Assembly: GCA_900617975.1 (NCBI GenBank)
Contig: UZAE01000177.1
Location: forward strand, 1 to 31,644
Reading direction: 5' to 3'
Origin: Rodentolepis nana
Lineage: Eukaryota > Platyhelminthes > Cestoda > Cyclophyllidea > Hymenolepididae
DNA: 31,644 bases
A model generated the notes under the pieces. The model was not told the origin of the DNA. It did no database searches and saw only the letters and a program-made list of their open reading frames with translations. Positions 12,201 through 23,173 of this stretch are shown piece by piece. Position 1 is the first letter of the stretch. Every line of letters begins with the position of its first letter. The position numbers and the translations under genes were made by a program.

Positions 12201-14081
12201 AGTATGACTTTTGTATAGAATTATCTTTGTAAGTAATTCAGGAAGGTCTAAGGTCTCTATTCCGATAACCCAATCTTTTCTAAAATAGTTTTATCATGGT
12301 CATCTCAACACATCATTTTGTGTGAAATCAATTCTCAATTCACGCACAAAGACGTTGCCACGAGAAATGGCTGGAAAAAGAGTACACAAAATGAAAAAAA
12401 TGGGAAAGAATGAAAAGTTTACTACCTGGTGAAAACTCGTTTGATTTTGCCAGTAATGATCGTATACCAATATCGATTATTTGAACTTTTCCTCTACTAT
12501 CGCGCAAAATATGCTTGTCGTTAAGATCCGAATGCACGATTCCATGACACTCCAGATATTCCATTCCTTCTGAAATCTTCAATACATAAAAATAGGACTG
12601 AAAAACATTCATCGTGTATCATCAGACTCTGTGAAGAGAAAGATGAGGAAAAGAAAGGGGAATGGAAAAAAGAACCTAAACTTTGAAAAGAAACTGCTTT
12701 GAGGAGTAAAAAGGGGTGGAGTTCTCCACAACAACCTCCCTCCTTCCTGGTCCCCTAACTATAACCTCTTAGAAGTGAACACTTTCTCCCCACAGTGAAG
12801 TGGCACTTCCTATCTGTTTGGACATTTCTCCATAGCAAATAGTTGCAAACCAAAAATACATAAATTAAATAAGTGGCTTGAGCCTTAAATAAGCTCCATT
12901 GAGCACCCCTAACTTATGAGTTTATCATCCTGGCAGAATCTTAGCCAATAGAAGTACACATGCATTAATACGGAAGTAGATTAACGCGTTAATAATGGGG
13001 CATAAATTTATTTAGCCAACCAGGTGATAAATCGAATTAAATGAATTTCTCAACTTTTACTTGATCACCTCAATTCTTATTCCTCATTGGACTACTTAAG
13101 GGAAGGGTTCATACTGCCAGGAGCAGTAATGAGGTGAAAAGAACACAATTAACAATTTCTTACCTCGGTATACATTTTCAATAAATCGTTCAACTTTAAA
13201 GAATAAAAGCCAGCACAGGAGAAAAATTCTTTCAGAGTTATGCCTTCAAACGGATCCATTATGATCATAATCATAGTAGAACTGACGGATGTCCATTGGT
13301 AGGTAATTTCAAGTGTTCTAACACAGACAGGATGATTAACACTTTTGAGATACTGGATATCTCGAAGTAGCGTAGATATAGGGGATTCTGGTTTCAAATT
13401 CTTTACTACGACCTCTTTGCTCTTAAAAGTTCCGTGATAGACATGAGTAAAGTGACCCTCGGTAATGATTTCTTTTAAAGTTGGAAATTCTCCGTAAGGT
13501 ATTAGCCGATTATAGGCCGAATCAATAGGGTTTGCTAAAATAATCAACTCATAGTTTGCAACAAATTAAAAATACCCGAACAGTGTTCAATTAAGTCGGT
13601 TAATCGATCAAAAGGAAATTGCCCTTCAATGCAGTACTGATTCGATTTGTTCGGATGGATTTCATAGACTTTGACGAATGGTTTATTGTCAGTTCTTATC
13701 ATTAAGGCCAGTCCATTATTAGCTAGCAGATCAAAATTCATTATGTTTTGTTGTTAAAAAATAGAAATGGCAATAAAATTCTATACCTGATTCAGAACAA
13801 AGAATAAAGTTGCCGGTTTCGACTTCAGGTTGGGAAAGAAGGGAAACAGCTTTATCTCTCTTAATATCTCTAAAAGCGGTCAAAATAAAAGATCGTTCAT
13901 GTTTGTCTGTAACATCCGAGGCATTAACATAACCTCGACATTTTGTAAAGATATTTTCAGCTGGAAGTGTTAAGCCAGTGGTGCTCAAAGGAACTCGAAG
14001 AATATCTCCTCGTCTGATTTGAAATTTGGAAGATTCCCCATCGTTGATCACACACACATGGCAATAAGTAATATTCGATGA
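9237..14081 (-). CDS. Degenerate Src/Csk-like SH3-SH2-pseudokinase
   Basis: Predicted cytoplasmic tyrosine-kinase-like protein, at least 423 residues. Exons in coding order: 14081-13787 (5' limit uncertain), 13722-13576, 13534-13164, 12576-12426, 9821-9687, 9409-9237. All internal introns are GT..AG and all phases agree. Order is SH3 (from about 14060), SH2, then kinase. Ligand residues are lost: the SH3 shows HVCVI for ALYDY, no binding Trp, and GYVNASDV for GYIPSNYV; SH2 has FILCSE for FLVRES, so the phosphotyrosine-binding Arg is Cys. The kinase has TEGHFTHV for the glycine loop, HSDLNDKH for HRDLAARN and DIG for DFG. The beta-3 Lys (VVVKNL), APE and DVWAFG remain. Catalysis is probably lost, but no stop or frameshift is seen. 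No start codon occurs in the first exon, so an upstream exon is missing from this model. The adjacent plus-strand gene is its paralogue. Confidence 0.8.
10415..10933 (+). repeat. SINE-like repeat, copy 4 (head triplicated), inside kinase intron
   Basis: Longest copy, about 519 bp, in the 2.6-kb intron (9822-12425) of the minus-strand kinase. A perfect 17-bp direct repeat, AATAAAATTATATTTAA, flanks it (10398-10414 and 10934-10950), showing that the whole compound unit was inserted once. The head block with TTACCTCCACGTGGTGCACC occurs three times in tandem (starting about 10415, 10504 and 10586), followed by a partial fourth unit (about 10666-10700). The normal pyrimidine-rich centre, with nine C at 10819-10827, and the GGGCTAATGATTAC tail follow. 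Confidence 0.92.
10435..10470 (-). other. Possible 36-nt cassette exon from repeat
   Basis: On the minus strand, the sense strand of the surrounding kinase gene, the repeat head provides TTTTTTGCAG as acceptor and, 36 bases later, GTGGAG followed by GTAAGT as donor. Both are close to consensus. The 36 bases would insert VYVYVAQGAPRG between the phase-1 exon ending at 12426 and the one starting at 9821, keep the frame and add no stop. The insert would fall in the activation segment. Use of this exon is not shown; it is a prediction from splice-site sequence. Confidence 0.3.
11352..11582 (-). other. Unassigned ORF fragment, faintly PX-like
   Basis: A 76-codon frame in the large intron of the minus-strand kinase. 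A stretch with VFYTIEIAET followed by EVSWRIRN resembles the start of PX (phosphoinositide-binding) domains, where a Y-x-I-x-V strand is followed by W-x-V. The typical RRY/F motif that should follow is not present. A pyrimidine-rich acceptor (CTTCCTTTGACAG) precedes it and a GTAGAA donor could end it. It may be a stray exon relic or chance. Identity is unproven. Confidence 0.15.
11715..11725 (+). repeat. Homopolymer run of 11 G
   Basis: Run of eleven G in the kinase intron, with GGTGGT just before it. Runs of this kind also occur as C tracts at 20179-20190 and inside repeat copies. No function is implied, and length may vary or be miscalled. Confidence 0.7.
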
Positions 14082-14120
14082 CTTTAAGATTACAAAATTT
14101 GTTTATTAAAATAAAAAATA

Positions 14121-14139
14121 GTATATATATATATATATA
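14121..14139. repeat. (TA)n microsatellite
   Basis: Short TA dinucleotide run just upstream of the SH3 exon of the minus-strand kinase. Similar short runs occur at about 22091-22105 and 27243-27264. No function can be assigned. Confidence 0.75.
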
Positions 14140-14140
14140 A

Positions 14141-17100
14141 CATGTTTCAAGGGATCCACTGCAGCCCCACCCGTTTTGAGGCATAGATGTTGTCGTAACC
14201 ACTCCTAAATATTAAATGCTTCCATTAAAATACATATTTTTGATAATTTAAAATGAAATTTAAAGCATCTTGAAATAGCTTAAATATTCTGTATTATTAT
14301 TTAAAATAAGAAAATATGTATTGGAATCTTAAATGAACTAAAACACATACAATAATGAAACCAGAAACGAATTGATATAAATAACTAAATCAACCAAATA
14401 ATAACAGCAATATTGAATACGAGGCGACACAAAGAACTTCCAGATCTCAAATTGTTTTCAAGTCTAGATGACCTTGAATATATAACGATAATGATTAATT
14501 ACTATAAAAGTAAAACAAAATACATTATAATTTAAAATAAAATTTCACCTCGATATATTTATAACTAATTCCAAATATTAAGTGGAAATGAGTTCACTAA
14601 GTAATTTCTTTTTTTAATGTCTATTAAGTTCGAATATGAAACAAAAGAACATAAGTGTTTATTTTTATCACCTCGCACTCATTAACAGAATACTTCTTAG
14701 ATTTTTCCCTAGAAAGCATGCATATTAACTAAGCTGGTCTGTTGTTTAATGCTTTGAGCACGATTTTATTTTGAAATAATTTTATAAATCTCCAGTATTT
14801 ATTCTTCTTGAGTTGAATAGATAGACACTCATTTTTATGGTTAACGTAAGTACTTCCTGTAGTAAGTTAATTTTCTATAAATTGAACCACTTTCCCTCTT
14901 GAAATGGTCAGAAAGGCCTAAAATCTATTGAATTGGGGAAGAAATATAGGGGCCTTTTGGAGAACCTGTGAAGTTTGTAAAGAGGTTATTGTAAACTGTC
15001 TAAACCGTCGACAACGCTATTGGCAGAAGATAAAGTTTGTGGCAAAAATATTAAAAGGTATAAAACCTTAGAATTTTGTGATATAATCGATTTAAGAAAT
15101 AGGACATCGTATCTAAGATTAGTGTTGGATAATGAACCGGTTTCAGATCTGTTAGCCCATGACTAAATCTGACTTAATTGCCTTCGAGAGCAGTGTATTA
15201 ACTAGTGCTTACAACTGTTAATGCTCGAATATATAAGAAAGATTCAAACCATGTCTTGCAAATATGTTTTGTTAATTAAAAATCAATTGGAGTTTTCAGC
15301 TCCTAGTCATTTTCGTTCGTTTAAATAAACTAATTCATGATAGAGACCCACTAGGTGGGAAGGGCCATAAGCGATGGGAAGTCTTGATTCTCTTCCATTT
15401 TGCATTATTTGTTATTAAATCTAGTCATATGATTCAGTTTGTTTTTTTACTTATCTGTCCAAAGAAGTAACGAAGAAGTTAATCTCTTTGGATAGTCTCT
15501 AGCTATCAATATGATGGTTTGATTGCGATCAAAGGGCGGATTAGTACCTTTTGGTAGGCTATACCAGAGAACAATTCAGATGGCTTTTTTATTAGAATGT
15601 TTGATAACAATGTTGCCTTACAACAAGATTATTTATCAGTCAAACGTAGAGCTTAGATCACCGCAGTACAGCTACGAGTCACTACTGATGCCTGGTTGAA
15701 CGAGTTAAAACTAAATTTGACTAAATAAATTTGAATTAATTAATTAAATAACATAATAAGTCAAAGATTACTCGAATAGAAGAGTTTTTAGTCAGTATTA
15801 TGAATAAATAAGTGAGATAGTAAGTTTGAAGGTCTAATTTTTGATTTATAATTGGGAAAATTTAGTCAAAGATCGGGCATTATTGGCCAGATTCTGTCAA
15901 ATTCAAATAACTATGAACCAGTAGTTTACAACATAGTGCTGAAAGACGAATCGATATGCGTTTTCAAACTTATTATTTGGGCCATCACTAAATGTGAGAT
16001 TTTAGTATTTCAAATTCAACATATTTCTTGAGTGTTTAACCATACTGATTACCTAAATAGCGCATAAGAAAACATTGTGTGTTTGCAAAGTTTCAAATTA
16101 TCTGTTCGACCTAATTAAGCGGTCCGTGAATGTGTGCTACTAAAGTTAAGCTTCCTCGATTAGCGATATCCAGATATATTCAATCTATTTATAGTATTAA
16201 TAATACAGTCTGCCTTTTACGCTCAATGAAAGAGTCGGTCAGACACAATCGTAAATGTTATAGTTTCACTTAGAAGTTGTCATTTACAGTTCATTACTTT
16301 CAGCAAATATCTGCTTCCCCAAAAGTATTTTGTTCATTCACAAAACTGATCGTTAAGAAAGTGCAATATGAAATTTTACAGAATTTACTTTTTTGGGACG
16401 ACATTGAAATTAATATTACGAATTTCCGGGTTAGGTTAAGCAGAAAATATCCGGGACGAACTTAATTAAAGCACTTACAATCTCATGAGCCCAAGGATAC
16501 CAGAAGGATGAGCGCTAGAAATAGTGATTATTAAATGGTACTGCCAATTATTTTGCCCACAACCTACTGTTCTGCGTTCATGTTTATGTGTTTGATTGAT
16601 TTTTACAATTGCTTAGCTTTATAAACTTAGTGACGACCATTAAATGAAAATAAATATATACCTACAAATGATTACTGCAGTAATTAATACTTTATTGAAG
16701 TTCACTAATGATATGATTAAGCCTACTTTCTTGCCTATGATTATAAATAAAAAGTTTGAATAAAGGTTTCGTACATAAATTTAATTTTAGAATATTCTTG
16801 ATGCTGAAAGTGTGCAATATTTTTAATATGATTCATATTGCCAAACGAAATAACTTTATTTTTGGTTCCAAGTCGTCAAATTATTTAATGGAAGACTAAC
16901 TAATGCCGCTCACATTTAGCTCTCACGCATAACTCAGAAGGAATAATTTTGCAATGATTTAAGAAATACTGAATACCTAAAGCAAGCGTATTAGTTAATT
17001 AGTCATTGGTTTATAGAATAGGAAATATATAGTTAAAGTATATATCTCGACGAAAGTACAACCTTGAAATAACTTCTGACTGCTTTAAAGCGCCTGTGGT

Positions 17101-17272
17101 CCAGTTCGTACGTTTTCTGATCCGTTAGCCCACTTCTTTTTCCTAATTTTCGGAATTAAATCTTTTGCCCCATTTATTTGATCAATTAATTTAATGACTT
17201 ATTTTGCAAATATTTTGTCTAATGAATCAGTTTTATATTATTACGAAGTGCATACAATAATATTTTTGTATT
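14141..17272. other. Divergent intergenic region between kinase paralogues
   Basis: About 3.1 kb of AT-rich DNA between the head-to-head kinase genes. It should contain both promoters and the missing first exon of the minus-strand gene, but I could not identify a convincing first exon there. No copy of the dispersed repeat lies here. The open frame at 16277-16465 (62 codons) has no recognisable domain. Confidence 0.5.
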
Positions 17273-19544
17273 ATGTCTATGAAGACAATGCCATTTCTGA
17301 GGAGAATTTTAAGACCAAGACATCGTAAGCAATGCGGTACAGAGAGCCAAATCATTGCTGATAAATTGGAGGAAATGTGAGCCATTGTCAATTTTATTGT
17401 AACTTAACCCTAAATAGCACCTATTTCCCTGCAGTAGCTGTTTATGACTTCGCAGCATCTAACGACAATGAACTGTCATTTAAATGTGGCGATATATTAT
17501 TGCTCTCAGGGCCCCTTCTTGAAAACTGTTGGGTGGATGCTCTGGATTTTCGTTCCCAAAAAACTGGACTTGTTCCCTCCTGCCTTCTTACAGATGAATC
17601 CGGTAAATCGCAAGCACTCGATGCCTTTCAAGTAACTGATCGTAAAGGCGCCGAATACCAACTGTTACTCCCAATAGTTAAATTAGGAACATTTATTCTC
17701 CGCATCGATCATAGTATGCAATGGATAATATTTTTCACACTTTTAACTTTTTCTCTAAAATAGATCACAGCTTATTATCGTTGTCGGTGCTGAGGGAATA
17801 CGATACTCATAGAAAGGTCGATCATTTTCAAGTGCAATATGATGTGCAAGGTGGGACCTATTTTCTCGACAGAAATGAAACGTTTCCTTCGCTTGACGAG
17901 ATGATAACTGCATATCAAAGTAAGCCGTCAGATATAGATATAAATGACGTCATTGATGCCTCTTACCTATTTAGTCTGTGCTTACCTGATTAAATCTGAC
18001 ATCTCTAAGTGATATATTTTTATCTTTCGGGTGGTGCTTGACTATAATCAAAGTCAATGCACTGGGTGCTTTCTCTTCGTGCCTGTCAATAATTTTCTTT
18101 CCTGTTTTCATACTTAGAAATATAAAATAAAAGACTTGTTTTTCTTAGTGTCATTAATTTTGTTAATATTCATTTGTTCAGTTTTTATTTACGATGATTG
18201 TGCAAGTGAGCTTAGTTAAATCCTTCTCTTGAATAATGTTGATTAATTAAAAAAGAATAATTATAAGGGTTAAGAGTTTTAATAATTTTTTTATTTTATT
18301 CTAACTTATATGAATATTTAATCATGCATTTATGGGCTTGAAGGTAATTATTTTTGGCACCTTGACTTATCGCGTTTTCATCAAATAACTATCTCTTTTT
18401 ACACTTGACAAATTTTATTGTCCTAAACATGCCGTTTTGGGTTTTAAAATTAAGTAAGGTTATAATAATACGACAAATTTTGAATTTTAGATCCCAGTAA
18501 TGAATCCTCTTCACCTCTCTTAACCACACCCTGTCTCAAACCAAATAAAAATGTTGAACAATTCAACAACTGCTTGATAAGTCGCGAGAGTATAGATCTA
18601 AAAACCAAAATAGGTGAAGGCAATTTTGGAGAGGTTTGGAAAGCAGAATATCGAGGCGCTAGAGTAGCGGTAAAAATAGCTCGAGTAGGAACGGCTGAAA
18701 AGGATATGGTGAAGGAGGCGTCTACAATGTCCAAGTTATACCATCCAAGGTTGGTTCGATTTTTGGGGGTGTGTTGCGAGCCTCTTATGCTTGTAACTGA
18801 GTACATGGAAAATGGTTCATTAGAAAATTACTTAAATGTCGTGAAGCCCGATCACAGCGAGCAATTGCGCATCTTATTTATGGTAGTTATAATGATTACA
18901 TTAATTTTAATTTATGTAGGCAGTCATTTTACTTTCTCCCATTTTCTAGGTAAGCGATGGCATGAAGTATATTGAGAAAATTGGAGCTGTGCACAATGAT
19001 TTAAGATCCGCGAATGTACTGGTGGATTCGGATAGATCTGTAAAAGTAGCTGATTTTGGATTGTCGAAAATCCTTCATCATGATTTTCGTGATAAATGCT
19101 GTAGGTACTAAAAGCTTATTTGATCTTCTTCGTTAATTTGATAGCTGGGATATTCCCTATTCGTTGGACGGCAATAGAGTCAACAAGCATTGATTCGAGT
19201 TATTCCATTAAAGCAGACGTGTGGTCATTTGGCGTTCTAATGTGGGAGGTGTTTACCTATGCAAGGTATCCATACGAAGGTAACTCCAACGATTTAAAAT
19301 AAATAATTCCACCTGCTTATACATAATGAGTAGAAACGATTTTATAGATATAGAAAATGATGATGAAGTGATTGTGGAGATTCTGAAGGGCAAAAGACTG
19401 AAGAAACCGAGAGACATGGGATTTAAATGCGATGATGAATTTTACGCAAAAATGGAAGATTGCTGGACTCTCAATCCCCTATTCAGGCCTTCATTCAAGG
19501 AACTCTACTCATACTTTGAAAGGAAAATATCACAAGACTTATAA
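17273..19544 (+). CDS. Src/Csk-like cytoplasmic tyrosine kinase (SH3-SH2-kinase)
   Basis: Predicted 453-residue non-receptor tyrosine kinase. Exons: 17273-17324, 17435-17713, 17764-17919, 18491-18882, 18950-19100, 19145-19279, 19348-19544; all GT..AG with consistent phases. The start is the first ATG after an in-frame TAA; the N-terminus MSMKTMPFLRRILRPRH is basic and lacks the Gly2 needed for Src myristoylation. SH3 (about 18-72) has AVYDF and a Trp. SH2 (about 80-170) keeps the binding Arg (FILRID). The kinase (from about 195) has GEGNFGEV, Lys224, Glu238, HND (308-310, normally HRD), Asn315 and DFG (328-330). WTAIE replaces WTAPE. The activation-loop Tyr appears replaced by Phe, and there is no C-terminal regulatory Tyr. 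Length and missing lipid and tail sites resemble Csk, while RSANVLV resembles Src. It is probably catalytically competent but atypical. An AATATA near 19616 may serve as poly(A) signal. Confidence 0.88.
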
Positions 19545-21788
19545 TCCACTCCTCATTTATTTCTTTCTTACTCTTGCTTCAATTGCTTTTCTTTATTAAT
19601 GATTTATCAGTATTTGAAATATAAAGAAAAAAAACTATTTAGTCAGAGTGTATGTCTTTAAGTTTAAAATTTTCATTGAAGTCCTTGGTACTTGCAAATT
19701 TTTTTAAGCAATTCACTTTATGAGTTAGAGTTATCAGAATTTAAATCTAACTATGATTAGACTATCGCTGTTCTGAATGTAAATTTGCGATTATGGAAAA
19801 GTCAATGCGACTGCAAATTGGTACACTCTACTGTAATGCACAAATTTTGGTTAAACACCCAGTAGAATTTTTTTGTATGTCTAAAATTAATTGAAGACGC
19901 TGATGACATTTCTGCTGTTTCTCGGTTAACTTCCTGTTTTATTTTCGCCCCAAACAACGAATTGCAGCTTGTTGACTTTTATGGGCGTTGGTGGCTTTTC
20001 TCAATCCAAAGTTATTTTTGCACTTATGTTCCAATTGAGATAAATTTAAGTCACCTTATTCGTTCATTACGTAACCTTGATTTCCAGCAACATTTAATTA
20101 AATTAGGATAGTGATTATCCATTTGTGATTTAATTTCCAAATTTAAGCATACACTATTCAATTTTCGCTTTTTATCCACCCCCCCCCCCCAAAAAAAAAT
20201 GGAATTATAAATGGGTAAAAAAAGCAATAAATCGATTTTTTTAAAATAAAGTAATAATTTGCCCATCTTTGTTGTGATAATTGAATTCGGTGTTACTTCT
20301 CATCGGTGCTTTTAAGGGCTCATTTAAATTATCTTTTGTGTCTCCTATATTTTGGATTATTATTGATTTCAAGTGATTTATTTTTTTTTCTAAAAAATCG
20401 AAGTTCTTACGACAATTTACATCATATCATTCATTATAATCCGCTTTAGAGTTTGATAAAATTAATAACGCGACGGATTAAGGCATTACCGTGACCATTG
20501 CTATAAATACAATGATAAATTATTTTTGGTCTACTTAGAGCACATTGCTTGCTCATAGAAAAGTGGCAAGTACGTGAGGTCTTATCTTTCAGTCTAGGAA
20601 AATTTGCACAACATATTAAAATAGGGCTAGCACTCAATGCTTTGTACTTGAAATCAATTGTTTTTTTGAGTACTTGATTCAATTTCGCTTTACCCAACAG
20701 TACAATAAGCGACATTTTGAATGGTTAAAGAGTTTGAGATAGAATTTTTTTATCTTTTTATCTTCTTCTTCTATCGGAGGAGTTGAATGAACAATGAAAG
20801 GGATCAGTTATTGAAGGGCAAATGTTAGTTCAAAATAAAATGAAATATACCCGTTAAACAAGTGGCGGATGATCCAATAAATCAAGCATTTTGACCGATC
20901 AGACCCTTCTCTGGGTTTATGTCAATTTTAATCTACCAATGTCTACTTTCTATCAGTAGAAAAGCAAAGAATTCTCGTTTAGGCTTCATTTTATCTAACA
21001 CCTTTACAGTATGCTTTTAGTGTCAATTCTGACCCACTGATTACGAAGCAACTGCCTTTTTCTTATAATCTCGCAATAGGAATTCACTTTCACAGCAAGG
21101 TTTCCATCCACTCATGTTGTGGCAATCATGCACTGCATTCTTGAAGTAAGTCTTGAAATGGTGTAAAAATGCCCATGAGCGGCTTTTCTACTTGTCAAAA
21201 TTGGCCTCTTTGAGATTATTGCAGCAATAAAGTATAATTACTGTGTTTAGTTAAAATTTGACAAGATCTTGTTTATTTTATCTCAGTGACCTTGAAATAG
21301 TAAGGTAAAGGACTTTTCAGATTTCTTGACGCCTCTAGAGCCTAAGCTTGTTTCTTCCATTTACGAGGATAATTAATCATTTTATCGAATGACGAAAGCG
21401 TTTGCAGATTGCTGATTGCGTTGAAAATGGTGAAGTGATGAGAGATGCATTTTTTTGTATGATTATGAGCAGAAATGCGCGTGCTTTACTACTAACAGTT
21501 AAGTAGCACACTCACATGCAACCTATCAGATTGAATCCGTTTGTGTCTTGCTAATCTAACCGCCGTTGTATACCGGCATTTACCTTGAATAGCGGCATAA
21601 TAATTGAGGACAACCGTTAATTTTAAGGGAAATTGTGGTCGTAACTTGAATTAAAATAGGCAAAAAATGGCATCTTTTGATAAATTATTGCAGATTTTTG
21701 AACCTTTAAGCGGAGTTGAATTAATTCTGTCTGCACGCATTGGCAGAGAACATTTAGGTTAGCGTTTGCTTGTGCTCATCTTGGGAGG
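19545..21788. other. AT-rich intergenic stretch
   Basis: No recognised gene. It contains a run of 12 C followed by 9 A (20179-20199). An 89-codon minus-strand frame (20446-20715, starting MSLIVLLGKAK) has no recognisable domain and is not called as a gene. No dispersed repeat copy was seen. Confidence 0.4.
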
Positions 21789-22280
21789 ATGGATAAAATG
21801 TACTATTTTGGCATAACACATATCAACCAATCAGTTATTTGTTTAATTAAATCCAATCTAATTAATACGCAACTGTGGAATTATCGCAATAATTGTGACA
21901 ATCATGGTGAATTTTCTCATTTTCAGTACAGTACGCTGTTAAACAATCAACTTTTAAAGCCCACCCACTTTGGAAGAAAATGTCTTCTGGTGGTTATACA
22001 AGTGATATGGAAAATTTCACTTCAAAGGTTTTATATAAGATGTCATTTTGAAGAATTAAATCAACCAGCCAAGTTATTTATTGCATTAGGAATATATATA
22101 TATATGAGCAAAAGGGACTCAATGGAGGTGAAATCTGATAAATCAAGGAGAGGATTGTTATTTTACCATGCAATACCATTATTGATTCACAGTGGTGGAA
22201 TAACCTTGGCTAAAAATAGAAGGCCAATGAGAGAAGGAGCTATTATTTCAGATAACTACTCCCAGTTGGGTGTTAAATAA
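21789..22280 (+). CDS. Hypothetical ORF, 163 codons
   Basis: Unrecognised. It is the longest open frame in the window outside the named genes. Composition is rich in Ile, Asn, Leu and Tyr, as expected from AT-rich DNA. The C-terminal third (MSKRDSMEVKSDKSRRGLL onward) is more charged. It crosses a TA microsatellite that encodes IYIYM, a sign that it may be chance. There is no signal peptide, no clear domain and no evident splice partner. It lies between the kinase and a repeat copy. Confidence 0.18.
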   Translation: MDKMYYFGITHINQSVICLIKSNLINTQLWNYRNNCDNHGEFSHFQYSTLLNNQLLKPTHFGRKCLLVVIQVIWKISLQRFYIRCHFEELNQPAKLFIALGIYIYMSKRDSMEVKSDKSRRGLLFYHAIPLLIHSGGITLAKNRRPMREGAIISDNYSQLGVK

Positions 22281-22377
22281 ACTAGAAGCGTACTGTGGAA
22301 TATACAATATGGGAATAAAGAATTAAGTGAATTAAACATATGAAACCTGTATCTATTGTAAAATGACAGGCTCAAAT

Positions 22378-22686
22378 TTATCGATTTGATAGTTTTCAAT
22401 GGCTCTTTAGTTGACTTCTGGCTTCACAGAAAGAAAGGAGCACCAGAGGGACAAAAGTCGAGAGGGAGAACAGAAGTGTGATTCACAGATGTGAATGAGA
22501 CAGACAGACACAGAGGCAGAGAAAATGGTAAAGTAACGTGAGTACTGTGGAAGTGGTCTGATATGACATACTGTCAGGTAATGGTAGTTTAAAGTGAAAA
22601 GTCAACTGCCGGTTAATAGACTTTTTGCTGTATGAGTATACGTTGCCCAGGGTGCTCCAAGTGGAGGTAAGTCTATCACTCACCCC
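22378..22686 (-). repeat. SINE-like repeat, copy 5
   Basis: Reverse-orientation copy of about 309 bp. The head (right end) reads GTGGAGGTAAGTCTATC on the plus strand, with an intact donor-like GTAAGT. The tail (left end) is eroded but still shows CTTTAGTTGACTTCTGGCTTC. Imperfect direct repeats (GACAGGCTCAAATT at the left, GACCCACTCAAAGT at the right, 10 of 14 matching) may be a decayed target-site duplication. Confidence 0.82.
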
Positions 22687-23164
22687 GACCCACTCAAAGT
22701 AATTATCATTCAATACGATCCACCTTAAGGAAACATTTAGGCAATTGGGAGTGGGAATTCTGTCTACTAAGGACCCAATGAACCTAATTTTTCTCCCTTT
22801 AAATTAAGCGCCTATACAATCACTTGCCTGAAAGGTGTAATCTCTATGCCCGGTTTCCGAAGTTACAGTGAGATGTTTCATCACTTGTCGATGGCTTATA
22901 CTGATGTGGGCTTCAATCGTACTATTTCAGTTTGATTTCTGCGTTATCCACTCCCAAGTATGGCCTTTCCAAATGCACTCTAGCACCTCTTTATCAGGAC
23001 TCCACTGTTTGTTTATTTCCCATATAAATTTACCCCTTCTACTAGTCCTAAACACAATTAATTATTGTTTGATTGCATAGTAACAACTGTGTGGCTTTCT
23101 ATATCAGAGGGGGAGAGAGAGAGTATGTGTGCAAAACTTAATGAATTTGCGTTAGCGAACATTT
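22687..23164. other. Short spacer between opposed repeats
   Basis: No gene recognised between the two oppositely oriented repeat copies. A 70-codon plus-strand frame (22868-23080) is hydrophobic and Cys-rich but has no recognisable domain. A short GA-rich run lies near 23108-23122. Confidence 0.4.
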
Positions 23165-23173
23165 TTTTGAGCA

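Noticed and set aside
12577..12628. Stronger acceptor (CTTTCTCTTCACAG) upstream of the 151-nt kinase exon
   Set aside because: Using it shifts the reading frame out of the kinase. The acceptor at 12577 gives an exon length identical to the paralogue and aligns with the kinase family.
15374..15418. ATG opening MGSLDS, a myristoylation-like start upstream of the plus-strand kinase
   Set aside because: The frame stops after 14 codons and the only phase-1 donor is weak (GTTATT). The local first exon at 17273 has a better donor and lies nearer.
19326..19347. ATG at 19326 as start of a separate 72-residue gene
   Set aside because: The frame is the last kinase exon, entered by an acceptor at 19347 that restores the P-Y-E-D junction.
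22378..22686. Reverse strand of the repeat as a spliced-leader RNA gene (ends in GGAG then GTAAGT)
   Set aside because: It lacks the terminal ATG typical of flatworm spliced leaders, an evident Sm site and tandem gene arrangement. A transposable origin explains the conservation better.
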